Shown here one piece after another: positions 15,568 through 23,506 of a stretch of 30,516 nucleotides of DNA. This DNA is from DATJJW01 sp035491935 (GTDB lineage Bacteria; Pseudomonadota; Alphaproteobacteria; ATCC43930; CGMCC-115725): assembly GCA_035491935.1 (NCBI GenBank), contig DATJJW010000210.1, forward strand, positions 1 to 30,516. The letters are read 5' to 3'. Position 1 is the first letter of the stretch; each line of letters starts with the position of its first letter. The notes under the pieces were generated by a model that had not been told where the DNA came from, made no database searches, and was given only the letters and a program-made list of their open reading frames with translations. A program made the position numbers and the translations under genes.

Positions 15568-17190
15568 ATGAGTCATCGCGACTTCCTGCATCCCTGCGGC
15601 AACATTCGGCCATGGCTGGGCCTGGCCGCCATCGCTGCGAGCCTGCTCGCCCAGCCCGCCATCGCCGCCGATTTCCGCTGGGCGGGCGCGGCCAACGTGC
15701 AGTCGCTCGACCCCTATATCGCACCCAACAGCGCCACCCGTGCCGTCGCCGGCAACATCTATGAACCGCTGGTGGCGCTCGACCGCAACATGAAGCCGGC
15801 ACCGGCGCTGGCCACCGCCTGGAAACGAGTCAGCGACACGGTCTGGCGTTTCAATCTGCGCAAGAACGTCCGCTTCCAGGACGGCAGCGCCTTCACCGCC
15901 GAAGATGTGGTCTATTCCTTCCATCGCGCCACGACCGGCAGCTCGCTGATCAAGGGGCAGCTCTCCATCGTCGCCGAAGTGCGGGTCATCGACGACACCA
16001 CAGTCGACATCGTCAGCGTGCGGCCCGATCCACTGCTGCCGCAAGGGCTGGCCGGCTGGCTGATCATGCCCAGCGATTGGACGCCCAAACATGACCCCGC
16101 GCGCCAGACCGACGGCACCGGCCCCTTCGTCCTGGTCGAGCACAAGGCGGGCGAGCATACGGTGCTGGCGCGCAACCCGCTCTGGTGGGGCCATCCCGAC
16201 AGCCTGCTCAACCGCGCGATATACCTGCCGATCCAGGATGAGAAGAAACGCGTTGCGGCGCTTCTCCAGGGCAAGGTCGATCTGATCCAGGGCGTGGCGC
16301 CGGGTGATGTCGGACAGATCGACCAGGCCCAGGGCCTCAAGATCCTGTCGGCACCGCTGCTGCGCACGGTCATGCTGGGCTTCGACCAGTCGCGGCCGAT
16401 CCTGCCCGATCAGCCGCCGAAGAAGCAGAACCCGTTCAAGGATTTGCGCGTGCGCAAAGCGGTGGCGCTCGCTATCGACGAGGGGCAGATCATCGACAAG
16501 GTGATGCATGGTTTCGCCCGGCCCGCCGGCCTGATCATCGGCCCCGGCGTGGTGGGCTTCGCGCCGCAACTCGACAAACGGCCGCCCTACGATCCGGCGG
16601 TGGCGCGCACGTTGATGGCCGAGGCGGGCTATGCCAAGGGCTTCTCGGTGACCTTCGACTGCCCTTGGGGCCGCTACGTCAACGACCACACCATCTGCGA
16701 AGCGATCGTGCCGATGCTGGATGCGATCGGCATCCACGCCAAGCTGAAATTCTGGCCGACCACAGGATATCGCGAGCATATCGGCCCGCCCGACTACAAC
16801 ACCCAGTTCTTCCTGCTGGGCTGGACCGCGGCCAGCGACGATGTGCTGGGCTCGCTGATCGCACTGGCCGCGACCCGCGCCCCGGCACAGCAGACGGGGC
16901 TGTTCAACATTGGCGGCTTCTCCTATCCCGCGATCGATCAGCTGATCAACCAGATCGAGAGCGAGCCCGTGCCGGAGAAGCGGCAATTGCTGGTCAACCA
17001 GGCGCTGACCTTCATCAAGAACAGCGTGCTCTACGTGCCGCTGCATCAGGAGGTCGTGATCTGGGCCGCACGCGACGCCGTGCAGACCCAGGCGCTTGCC
17101 AACGGTGAGATGCCGTTGCGCTACGTCAAGATGGGCGCCCCCGCCCTGACGGACGCTCCCGAGACACGCGGCGCAAAGACGGGGCCGTAA
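15568..17190 (+). CDS. ABC transporter substrate-binding protein, family 5 (oligopeptide/dipeptide type)
   Basis: This 540-aa periplasmic binding protein has a basic N-terminus, a hydrophobic core and a PAIAAD cleavage region near residue 33. The mature part shows SBP_bac_5 features: VQSLDPYIAPNSATR, VAGNIYEPLVALD, LATAWKRVSDTVWRFNLRKNVRFQDG and FTAEDVVYSFHRA. Length fits the family. These proteins capture peptides, nickel, or other small molecules for an ABC importer. No permease or ATPase genes flank it, so it is an orphan that must use a transporter encoded elsewhere. The ligand is unknown. Its stop is immediately followed by three 15-bp repeats before the DUF4239 gene. Confidence 0.93.
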   Translation: MSHRDFLHPCGNIRPWLGLAAIAASLLAQPAIAADFRWAGAANVQSLDPYIAPNSATRAVAGNIYEPLVALDRNMKPAPALATAWKRVSDTVWRFNLRKNVRFQDGSAFTAEDVVYSFHRATTGSSLIKGQLSIVAEVRVIDDTTVDIVSVRPDPLLPQGLAGWLIMPSDWTPKHDPARQTDGTGPFVLVEHKAGEHTVLARNPLWWGHPDSLLNRAIYLPIQDEKKRVAALLQGKVDLIQGVAPGDVGQIDQAQGLKILSAPLLRTVMLGFDQSRPILPDQPPKKQNPFKDLRVRKAVALAIDEGQIIDKVMHGFARPAGLIIGPGVVGFAPQLDKRPPYDPAVARTLMAEAGYAKGFSVTFDCPWGRYVNDHTICEAIVPMLDAIGIHAKLKFWPTTGYREHIGPPDYNTQFFLLGWTAASDDVLGSLIALAATRAPAQQTGLFNIGGFSYPAIDQLINQIESEPVPEKRQLLVNQALTFIKNSVLYVPLHQEVVIWAARDAVQTQALANGEMPLRYVKMGAPALTDAPETRGAKTGP

Positions 17191-17235
17191 CCACGATCAT
17201 TTGTCCCACGATCATTTGTCCCACGATCATTTGTC
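17191..17235. repeat. Three perfect tandem 15-bp repeats
   Basis: The unit CCACGATCATTTGTC occurs three times without any mismatch (17191-17205, 17206-17220, 17221-17235), starting at the base after the TAA of the binding-protein gene and ending 67 bases before the preferred start of the DUF4239 gene. The unit is a multiple of three and stays open in frame (Ser-His-Asp-His-Leu), so it could be translated from a TTG at 17201, but it is more likely noncoding: a direct-repeat binding site or a variable-number repeat. Confidence 0.85.
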
Positions 17236-17302
17236 ATTGTCGGCCCCTACCATGCACGAAGGGCCCGTTGCAGGAACCGGCAATGACAATGGCGAGGGGC
17301 GC

Positions 17303-18082
17303 ATGAACATCGCATTGCTGTTCGTTCTCGCCGCGACCGCCGCAGTGGTCTTTGCGACGACCGGCGTGTGGCTCGGCCGCCATTTCATGCGGGGGCGCGT
17401 CGACAAGGGGCACCACGAGGTGTTGGCGACGCTGTTCCAGACGGGCGGTACGCTCCACGCCGTATTCCTTGCGTTCCTGGTCGTTGCCGTATGGGAGTCC
17501 TACAACGCGGCGCATGCCAATGTCGCCGATGAAGCCTCGGCGCTGACGACGCTCTATCGGGAAAGTGCCGGCATGGAATCAGGAATGGGGAAAGAGCTTC
17601 GCCGACTGATCCGTGACTACACCGACGCGGTGGTCCGGGACGAGTGGCGGATCCAGGCCGAAACCGGCGGTGCCAGCCCCAAGGCGCGGGCCGCGGGCCT
17701 CGACATGTATCGCCTTTTCGCCCGGGAGAAGCCGGCGACGAAACAGAGCGATTCCGCGATCGACGAGGCGGCCCTGGCGATCATCTCGCAAATCCAGTCC
17801 GATCGGAACCGGCGAACCCTGGCCGCGGAGGCGTCGCTTCCCCCGATCATGTGGTTCGCCGCGATCGGCTCCGGCGCCATCGTGCTCTCGATGAGCTTCT
17901 TCCTGTTCATGGAGCAGGCGGCGCCGCAAATGATCGTCACCAGCATCATGACGAGCACCGTCGCCCTGCTGCTGTGCATCGCCTTCGTGCTCAGCCACCC
18001 CTTCGCGGGACCGATGGCGCTGAACCCGGAACCCTTCAAGCACGCGATCGAGGTATATGATTCGGTGGACGCGACGCCCTGA
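17303..18082 (+). CDS. DUF4239 (bestrophin-like) membrane protein
   Basis: This 259-aa protein shows four hydrophobic segments at about 4-25, 44-64, 182-202 and 209-231, with a soluble helical stretch between the second and third. This layout, with LFQTGGTLHAVFLAFLVVAVWESY and a charged region starting ADEASALTTLYRES, is that of DUF4239 bestrophin-like proteins, whose function is not established (ion channel-like by distant similarity). I choose the ATG at 17303 because GAGGGG lies 3 bases before it and the protein then begins with the first helix. Starts at 17201 (TTG) or 17249 would add a polar tail encoded partly by the 15-bp repeats. It lies 112 bases after the binding-protein gene and converges with pyrE. 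Confidence 0.82.
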   Translation: MNIALLFVLAATAAVVFATTGVWLGRHFMRGRVDKGHHEVLATLFQTGGTLHAVFLAFLVVAVWESYNAAHANVADEASALTTLYRESAGMESGMGKELRRLIRDYTDAVVRDEWRIQAETGGASPKARAAGLDMYRLFAREKPATKQSDSAIDEAALAIISQIQSDRNRRTLAAEASLPPIMWFAAIGSGAIVLSMSFFLFMEQAAPQMIVTSIMTSTVALLLCIAFVLSHPFAGPMALNPEPFKHAIEVYDSVDATP

Positions 18083-18096
18083 TCTTCGGGGCCCGC

Positions 18097-18762
18097 CTAC
18101 TTCTCCTCCGGCGCCACCCAGGTTTCCGGCGCGTCGAGGAAGGCCTTCACCGCCTGATACTGTCCCGGCGTGAAGCTGCCGCGGCGATGGGCCAGTTCCA
18201 GCGTGTCGCGCCAGGTGGTCAGGCCGTGCAGGGTCACGCCCTCCGCATCCAGCGTCTGACGGCATGAGGGGAAGATGTCGTAGTCGAACACGACCCAGGT
18301 ATGGCTGATCTGGCCGCCCGCGGCGCGGATGGCGCGGATGAAGTTGAGCTTGGACGTGCCCTCGCTCGCCAGATCCTCGACCAGCAGGACGCGCGCACCT
18401 TCCTTCATGTCGCCCTCGATCTGTGCCAGGCGGCCGAAGCCCTTCGGCTTCTTGCGGATGTAGAGCATGGGCAGCGACAGGCGTTCGGCGATCCAGGCCG
18501 CGAACGGGATGCCGGCCGTCTCGCCGCCGGCCACCGCATCGATCGATTCGAAACCGATGCGCCGCGTGATCATCTCCGCCCCCAGATCCATCAGTTTGGC
18601 GCGGGCACGCGGGAAGCTGATCAGTCGGCGGCAGTCGATATAGACCGGGCTCTTGCGGCCGGAGGTGAAGGTGAAGGGCTTGTCCGGGCTGAAATGCACG
18701 GCTTCGGTCTCGAGGAAGATACCGGCTGCGATTTCCGCCGCCATGCTGTCAAATTGATCCAT
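18097..18762 (-). CDS. pyrE: Orotate phosphoribosyltransferase
   Basis: This 221-aa enzyme transfers the phosphoribosyl group of PRPP to orotate, making OMP in pyrimidine synthesis. The PRPP loop VLLVEDLASEGTS is at 125-137, FTSGRKSPVYIDCRRLIS at 32-49 is the usual OPRT substrate segment, and the lysine-rich mobile loop YIRKKPKGFG is at 101-110. The ATG at 18762 has GAGG 5 bases upstream and gives the standard N-terminus; 22 further upstream codons are open but poorly conserved in character. It is divergent from thyX across 157 bases, putting two nucleotide-synthesis genes on a shared upstream region. Confidence 0.96.
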   Translation of the reverse strand: MDQFDSMAAEIAAGIFLETEAVHFSPDKPFTFTSGRKSPVYIDCRRLISFPRARAKLMDLGAEMITRRIGFESIDAVAGGETAGIPFAAWIAERLSLPMLYIRKKPKGFGRLAQIEGDMKEGARVLLVEDLASEGTSKLNFIRAIRAAGGQISHTWVVFDYDIFPSCRQTLDAEGVTLHGLTTWRDTLELAHRRGSFTPGQYQAVKAFLDAPETWVAPEEK

Positions 18763-18919
18763 GATCCTCGAGCCCCCGAAGCGTTGTGCGTGAGGCCGAC
18801 TCATAGCGCCGGCGCCGACGCGCGACAAGTTCTTCGATGCCGGGCCAAATCATCCTGTAGTCAGGAACAGTGCCATCCGCTACAAGCTATTGTGTATCGC
18901 CGCCGATGAGATAGGACCC

Positions 18920-19858
18920 ATGCCGATTACGCCCGAGCAGCTGGCCGAGATCGACCAGCTTCGCCAGACCCAGCACCAGACGCGTCGCGCCACCGTGCCG
19001 GAACTGGAGGAGATCCTCTACCAGCCCGTGCCCGTACTGGATCACGGCTTCGTGCGCGTCATCGACTATATGGGCGACGATGCGGCGGTGGTGCAGGCGG
19101 CCCGCGTCTCCTATGGCCGCGGCACCAAGAAGGTGAGCGAGGACAAGGCGCTGGTGGCATATCTCATGCGCCATCGCCACTCGACGCCCTTCGAGATGTG
19201 CGAGATCAAGCTGCATGTGAAGCTGCCGATCTTCGTGGCGCGGCAGTGGATTCGCCACCGCACCGCCAACGTCAACGAAATCTCGGCGCGCTACTCGATC
19301 CTCGACAATGAATTCTACGTGCCGGCGCCCGAGCATCTGGCGGCGCAATCGGCGACCAACCGACAGGGCCGCGGCGATGTCCTGCAGGGCGATGAGGCGG
19401 CGCAGGTGATGGCGCTGCTGCGTGAGGATGCCGAGCGCGCCTATACCCATTACGCGCTGATGCTGAACGAGGACGAAAACGGCTCGGCGCTGGATGCCGA
19501 GCGCCAGGGCCTGGCCCGCGAGCTCGCGCGCATGAACCTGTCGCTCAACTTCTATACCCAATGGTATTGGAAGACCGACCTGCACAATTTCCTGAATTTC
19601 CTCAGCTTGCGCGCCGATGCGCATGCCCAGTTCGAGATCCGCGTCTATGCGGAGGCGATGCTGGAGATGCTCGACCGCTGGGTGCCGCACACGGCCGCCG
19701 CCTTCCGGCAATATCGCATGGGTGGTGCCGCGCTTTCGGCCGGTGCCCTCGACATCGTCAAGCGCCTGATCGCCGGCGAAGCAGTCGACCAGGCGGGCTC
19801 CGGCCTCTCCAAGCGCGAATGGGGCGAGCTAATGACGGTGCTGGGCCGGGAGAGCTGA
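18920..19858 (+). CDS. thyX: FAD-dependent thymidylate synthase
   Basis: This 312-aa flavoenzyme methylates dUMP to dTMP using methylenetetrahydrofolate and NADPH. The diagnostic ThyX motif RHRx7S is present as RHRTANVNEIS at 112-122, preceded by FVARQW and by HRHSTPFEMCEIKLHVK, a second conserved block. LNFYTQWYWKTDLHNFLNFLSLR in the C-terminal half is also typical. The ATG at 18920 follows AGGA closely and gives a plausible N-terminus; a TTG at 18890 is less likely. The protein is somewhat longer than small ThyX forms but normal for Alphaproteobacteria. It converges on apbC across 33 bases. Confidence 0.97.
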   Translation: MPITPEQLAEIDQLRQTQHQTRRATVPELEEILYQPVPVLDHGFVRVIDYMGDDAAVVQAARVSYGRGTKKVSEDKALVAYLMRHRHSTPFEMCEIKLHVKLPIFVARQWIRHRTANVNEISARYSILDNEFYVPAPEHLAAQSATNRQGRGDVLQGDEAAQVMALLREDAERAYTHYALMLNEDENGSALDAERQGLARELARMNLSLNFYTQWYWKTDLHNFLNFLSLRADAHAQFEIRVYAEAMLEMLDRWVPHTAAAFRQYRMGGAALSAGALDIVKRLIAGEAVDQAGSGLSKREWGELMTVLGRES

Positions 19859-19891
19859 GCGCCCTCCCGAAACGATCCAGCATCCAGATTC

Positions 19892-21025
19892 CTACTCGAT
19901 CACGATCCGCGGCGCCGGCTTCATCTTGACCACGCCCAGCGAGTCGACCAGCCGGTCGGCGATGGCGCGGAAGGCCTGGGCCTCGGCGCTCTCTGGTTTA
20001 GCCGCCACGATCGGCGTGCCCGCATCGCCGGTCTCGCGCACATTGAGATGCAGCGGGATCTCGCCCAAGAACGGCGTGCCGAGGCGGCTGGCCTCGTCCC
20101 GCGCTCCGCCATGGCCGAAGATGTCGGTACGCTCGCCACAATGCGGGCAGGCGAAATAGCTCATATTCTCGACGATGCCGAAGACCGGCACTTCGACCTT
20201 GCGGAACATGTTCAGGCCCCGCCGGGCATCGATGAGCGCGATATCCTGCGGCGTCGAGACGATGATGGCACCCGCCAGCGACACCGATTGCGCCATGGTC
20301 AGCTGGGCATCGCCGGTGCCCGGCGGCATGTCGACCAGCAGGATGTCGAGCGGGCCCCAGGCGACATCGCGCAGCATCTGCTGCAAGGCGCCCATGACCA
20401 TGGGTCCGCGCCAGATCAGTGCCGTATCCTCCTCCATCAGGAAGCCCACCGACATACAGACGACGCCGTGCCCTTGCATGGGCAGCCACTTCTTGTCGGG
20501 CGTGGCCGTCGGCTTGCCCTTGATGCCGAGCATACGCGGCTGCGACGGCCCATAGATATCGGCATCGAGCAGACCGACGCGCAGGCCCCGCGCCGCCAGC
20601 GCCACGGCCAGATTGGCCGTGACCGTCGATTTGCCGACACCGCCCTTGCCGGAGGCCACCGCAACGATGGCCGCGACACCCGGCAGATCGATCTTGGCCT
20701 GGTGCTGCCCATGGCCGCCATGCCCAGGACCACCGTGCCCAGGACCACCGTGCCCGGGACCACGCGTCGGCGGGGGCGGCGGTTTGCGTTCGGCGGTCAG
20801 CACGGCAACGACGGATGTCACGCCCGGCAGCGCCCGCACCGCCTGCTCCGCCGCCTCGCGTACCGGCTCCATCTCCGGTGCGCGGTTCGGATCGATCTCG
20901 ATCGAGACTTGGACATTGCCGCCCTTGAGCGCCAGGCCCTGGATCATCCCGGCGGAAACGAGGTCGCGTCCGCTCAAGGGGTCGATCACGCCCCGCAATG
21001 CCGCCATGACCTGCTGCTCATCCAT
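19892..21025 (-). CDS. apbC: Mrp/ApbC (NBP35-type) iron-sulfur carrier ATPase with His-Gly linker
   Basis: This 377-aa cytoplasmic P-loop protein helps load iron-sulfur clusters onto target proteins. Residues 1-80 are a DUF59/MIP18-type domain. Residues 88-108 are a His-Gly-Pro linker made of a GPGHG repeat with five histidines (92, 97, 102, 105, 108). The ATPase has the deviant Walker A GKGGVGKS at 126-133, DADIYGPSQP, DMPPGTGD and the cluster-binding CPHC (Cys293, Cys296). The ATG at 21025 follows AGGAGCGAGCAGG; the 28 upstream open codons include no better start. It is divergent from hflK, with inverted repeats in the gap. The histidine-rich linker is unusual and could bind metal, which is inference. 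Confidence 0.95.
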   Translation of the reverse strand: MDEQQVMAALRGVIDPLSGRDLVSAGMIQGLALKGGNVQVSIEIDPNRAPEMEPVREAAEQAVRALPGVTSVVAVLTAERKPPPPPTRGPGHGGPGHGGPGHGGHGQHQAKIDLPGVAAIVAVASGKGGVGKSTVTANLAVALAARGLRVGLLDADIYGPSQPRMLGIKGKPTATPDKKWLPMQGHGVVCMSVGFLMEEDTALIWRGPMVMGALQQMLRDVAWGPLDILLVDMPPGTGDAQLTMAQSVSLAGAIIVSTPQDIALIDARRGLNMFRKVEVPVFGIVENMSYFACPHCGERTDIFGHGGARDEASRLGTPFLGEIPLHLNVRETGDAGTPIVAAKPESAEAQAFRAIADRLVDSLGVVKMKPAPRIVIE

Positions 21026-21038
21026 CCTGCTCGCTCCT

Positions 21039-21082
21039 GGATCACGATGACAGGCCGAGATGACCTGAAGCCATCGTGATCC
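21039..21082. promoter_or_regulatory. 11-bp inverted repeat just upstream of apbC
   Basis: GGATCACGATG (21039-21049) is mirrored by CATCGTGATCC (21072-21082) with 22 bases between. It lies 14-57 bases upstream of the apbC start, in its leader or promoter. Its arms are perfect. It could be an operator for a dimeric regulator or an mRNA stem; no regulator is identified. Confidence 0.5.
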
Positions 21083-21108
21083 GACTCGTAAAATTAGAGA
21101 CCAATTCA

Positions 21109-21135
21109 CCGTTCAGGCCGGATCGACCTGAACGG
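21109..21135. promoter_or_regulatory. 9-bp inverted repeat in the apbC-hflK gap
   Basis: CCGTTCAGG and CCTGAACGG flank a 9-base spacer (CCGGATCGA). It is roughly mid-way between the divergent starts, 84 bases from apbC and 176 from hflK. No T-run follows, so a DNA-binding site or leader hairpin is more likely than a terminator. Confidence 0.45.
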
Positions 21136-21246
21136 ACCGGCTCTAGTGCCCGTTTCCCCATGGCGTACAGCATCTTAAGGCCCCTTCAGTCATGAAAAAC
21201 ACGAATGTCGCATGCTGCATGTTGTCGGGGGGGCCGAGGGAATTCT

Positions 21247-21259
21247 ATAAGAGTCTTAT
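21247..21259. promoter_or_regulatory. ATAAGAGTCTTAT palindrome upstream of hflK
   Basis: A 13-base odd-centred palindrome (6-bp arms around one G) lies 51 bases before the hflK start, in an AT-rich pocket of GC-rich DNA where a promoter would be expected. It is a candidate operator or promoter element; the size is modest and chance is possible. Confidence 0.35.
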
Positions 21260-21310
21260 CGTGAGATAGTGGTGCCACCGTCGGCCCCCTCCAAGAGGAC
21301 GATCCCCTGC

Positions 21311-22495
21311 ATGCCCTGGACCAATCAAGGCAAGGACCCGCCCAACGGCCCGAATGGTGGCGGCGGTCCGTGGGGCGGCGGCGATCATGGACCTTGGGGC
21401 GGTGGCTCCGGCGGCAATGGCGGCCGGCGCCCGCCCGGCATGACCCCGCCCGATTTCGACCGCATCATGGCCCGGCTGTCGGAATGGTTCGGCAAACTCT
21501 TCCCACCCGGCCGCGGCCGCTATTTCGTGGGCATCGCGGTCGTCGTACTCGCCTGGCTGGCCTCCGGCATCTATCGGGTCCAGCCCGATGAACAAGGGGT
21601 GGTGCTGCGCTTCGGCGCCTATAATCGCACGACCCTGCCCGGGCTGCATTATCACCTGCCGCAGCCGATCGAGGCCGTACTGACGCCCAAGGTCACCCGC
21701 GTCAACCGCACCGATGTCGGCATCGCCAACGACTCGAACGGCGCCTCGGTCGATGTGCAGCAGGAATCGCTGATGCTGACCGGCGACGAGAACATCGTCG
21801 ACGTCAACCTGTCGGTGTTCTGGGTCATCGACAATGCCAAGGCCTATCTGTTCAACATCCGCAATCCGGAACTGACCGTGAAATCCGCAACCGAAAGCGC
21901 GTTGCGCGAGGTCATCGGCCGCACGCCGATCGCGGCGGCATTGGCGCAGGGCCGCACTCAGATCGAAACCGATACCCGGAGCCTGCTGCAATCGATCCTC
22001 GACCGCTATGGCGCCGGCGTCAAGGTGACGGAGGTGCAGCTGCTGCGCGCCGACCCGCCGCAGCCGGTCATCGAGGCGTTCCGCGACGTGCAGCGCGCCC
22101 GCACCGATAGCGAGCGCCTGCAGAACGAGGCACAGGCCTACTCCAACGACATCCTGCCGCGCGCCCGCGGCGATGCGCAGAAGATCATCCAGGAAGCCAA
22201 TGGCTACAAGCAGCAGGTGCTGGCCCAGGCCCAGGGTGAGGGCCAACGCTTCCTCGAAGTCTACAACGCCTGGAAGTCGGCCAAGGACATCACCTCCGAG
22301 CGGCTCTATCTCGACACCATGTCGAAGATCCTGGCCCATGCGCACAAGATCGTGCTCGACCATTCTGCGGCCAGCAATGGCGTGCTGCCCTATCTGCCGC
22401 TGCAGCCGAACGGTGCGCCGTCGATCAGGGGCCAGGCGCCACCCAGGATAACGCCGCCGGCCGCATCAACGCGTCAGACGGGAGATGCGCAATGA
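21311..22495 (+). CDS. hflK: HflK, SPFH/band-7 modulator of FtsH
   Basis: This 394-aa inner-membrane protein forms the HflKC complex that encloses and tunes the FtsH protease. Residues 1-45 are Gly/Pro/Asn-rich (repeated GGG, WGGG), the usual cytoplasmic HflK tail. One membrane helix sits at about 71-88 (YFVGIAVVVLAWLASGIY), followed by the SPFH domain starting VQPDEQGVVLRFGAYNRTTLPGLHY and a long charged coiled-coil (about 245-320) with repeated QAQGEGQ-like sequence. The ATG at 21311 is the first giving the standard MPW start. AGAGGA lies rather far (about 12 bases) upstream. The last codon overlaps the hflC start (ATGA). Confidence 0.96.
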   Translation: MPWTNQGKDPPNGPNGGGGPWGGGDHGPWGGGSGGNGGRRPPGMTPPDFDRIMARLSEWFGKLFPPGRGRYFVGIAVVVLAWLASGIYRVQPDEQGVVLRFGAYNRTTLPGLHYHLPQPIEAVLTPKVTRVNRTDVGIANDSNGASVDVQQESLMLTGDENIVDVNLSVFWVIDNAKAYLFNIRNPELTVKSATESALREVIGRTPIAAALAQGRTQIETDTRSLLQSILDRYGAGVKVTEVQLLRADPPQPVIEAFRDVQRARTDSERLQNEAQAYSNDILPRARGDAQKIIQEANGYKQQVLAQAQGEGQRFLEVYNAWKSAKDITSERLYLDTMSKILAHAHKIVLDHSAASNGVLPYLPLQPNGAPSIRGQAPPRITPPAASTRQTGDAQ

Positions 22496-23364
22496 GCCGC
22501 CGCCTCATCGCCGCCCTGGTCGCGGCCTTCATCGTCATCGTCGTCGCCTTCAACGCGCTCTACATCGTGACGCAGACGGAGCTGGCGTTGGTCCTGCAGT
22601 TCGGCGACCCGATCAAGGTGGTACGCGAGCCCGGCCTCAAGGTGAAGATCCCGTTCATCCAGAACGTTGTGATCTTCGATCGCCGTCTGCTCGACTACCA
22701 GACGCCGGACGAGGAGGTGATCGCCTCCGACCAGAAGCGCCTGGTCATCGATAGCTATGCCCGCTATCGCATCCTCGACCCGCTGCATTTCTACCAGACG
22801 ATCGGCAGCGAGCAGGCGATGCAGGCGCGACTGGACGCCACCATCAACGCCTCGACACGCCGGGTCATCGGCAATGTGCCGCTGAACGCACTGCTCTCCG
22901 ACCAGCGCGCCAAGATCATGGCGCAGATCCGCGACGAGGTGGCATCCGAGACAAAGAGCTTCGGCATCGAAGTGGTCGATGTCCGCATCCGCCACGCCGA
23001 TCTGCCCGCCGCCAACAGCGAGGCGATCTATGCCCGCATGCAGTCCGAGCGCCAGCGCGAGGCCAAACAATTCCGCGCCCAGGGCTACGAAGCGGCCCAG
23101 GGCATCCGCGCCGCCGCCGACCGCGACCGGACGGTGATCCTGGCCGATGCCGAGCGTCAGGCGGCAATTACCCGCGGCGAAGGCGACGCGCAGAGCATCA
23201 AGGCCTATGCCGATGCCTTCGGCCAGGACCCGCAATTCTTCGCCTTCTACCGCTCGTTGCAGAGCTATGCCACGGCCTTCGACGCCAACACGACCTTCCT
23301 GCTGGGCGCTGACAACCCGTTCCTGAAATATGCAACACCGCCGATAGCTGGCTCGCAGCATTAG
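22492..23364 (+). CDS. hflC: HflC, SPFH/band-7 modulator of FtsH
   Basis: This 290-aa partner of HflK has an N-terminal membrane helix at about 5-27 (LIAALVAAFIVIVVAFNALYIV), then TQTELALVLQFGDPIKVVREPGLKVK, the conserved opening of its periplasmic SPFH domain. LLDYQTPDEEVIASDQKRLVIDSYARYRI is also typical, as is the charged helix with SERQREAKQFRAQG and the FFAFYRSLQSY segment near the end. It is translated in overlap with hflK. In many Alphaproteobacteria a DegP-type protease gene comes next; here the unit ends and a tRNA-associated region follows, so the downstream part may have been displaced or lies elsewhere. Confidence 0.96.
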   Translation: MSRRLIAALVAAFIVIVVAFNALYIVTQTELALVLQFGDPIKVVREPGLKVKIPFIQNVVIFDRRLLDYQTPDEEVIASDQKRLVIDSYARYRILDPLHFYQTIGSEQAMQARLDATINASTRRVIGNVPLNALLSDQRAKIMAQIRDEVASETKSFGIEVVDVRIRHADLPAANSEAIYARMQSERQREAKQFRAQGYEAAQGIRAAADRDRTVILADAERQAAITRGEGDAQSIKAYADAFGQDPQFFAFYRSLQSYATAFDANTTFLLGADNPFLKYATPPIAGSQH

Positions 23365-23376
23365 GATATTTGCAGA

Positions 23377-23425
23377 TTCAGCGACGAGAACGCGCCGCTC
23401 ATAACGGTATTGCCGGAAGTTCGAG
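23377..23425 (+). pseudogene. Degenerate copy of the neighbouring CAU tRNA
   Basis: These 49 bases match 42 of the 49 bases located exactly 140 bp downstream inside the intact tRNA. The match covers the D-arm, the whole anticodon arm (including the CAU loop CTCATAA) and part of the T-arm. The regions where the acceptor strands should be (23367-23373 and 23432-23438) cannot pair. It therefore cannot form a functional tRNA and looks like a decayed duplicate. Confidence 0.8.
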
Positions 23426-23506
23426 GCCGATGAGATATTGATACATGGCTCGCGGGGTTGCCTTCGTCGGCCGCCTCGCGCATTATCCGCGCCCGCATGA
23501 CGGGTA

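Noticed and set aside
15484..17046. Minus-strand open frame (520 aa) opposite the solute-binding protein
   Set aside because: Despite its length it is the complement of a clear family-5 binding protein and has antisense-type composition.
17191..17235. CRISPR-like repeats
   Set aside because: The three 15-bp copies are directly adjacent with no spacers, and no cas genes are present.
20048..21079. Plus-strand open frame (343 aa) opposite apbC
   Set aside because: Antisense to the Walker A and CPHC motifs of the Mrp/ApbC gene.
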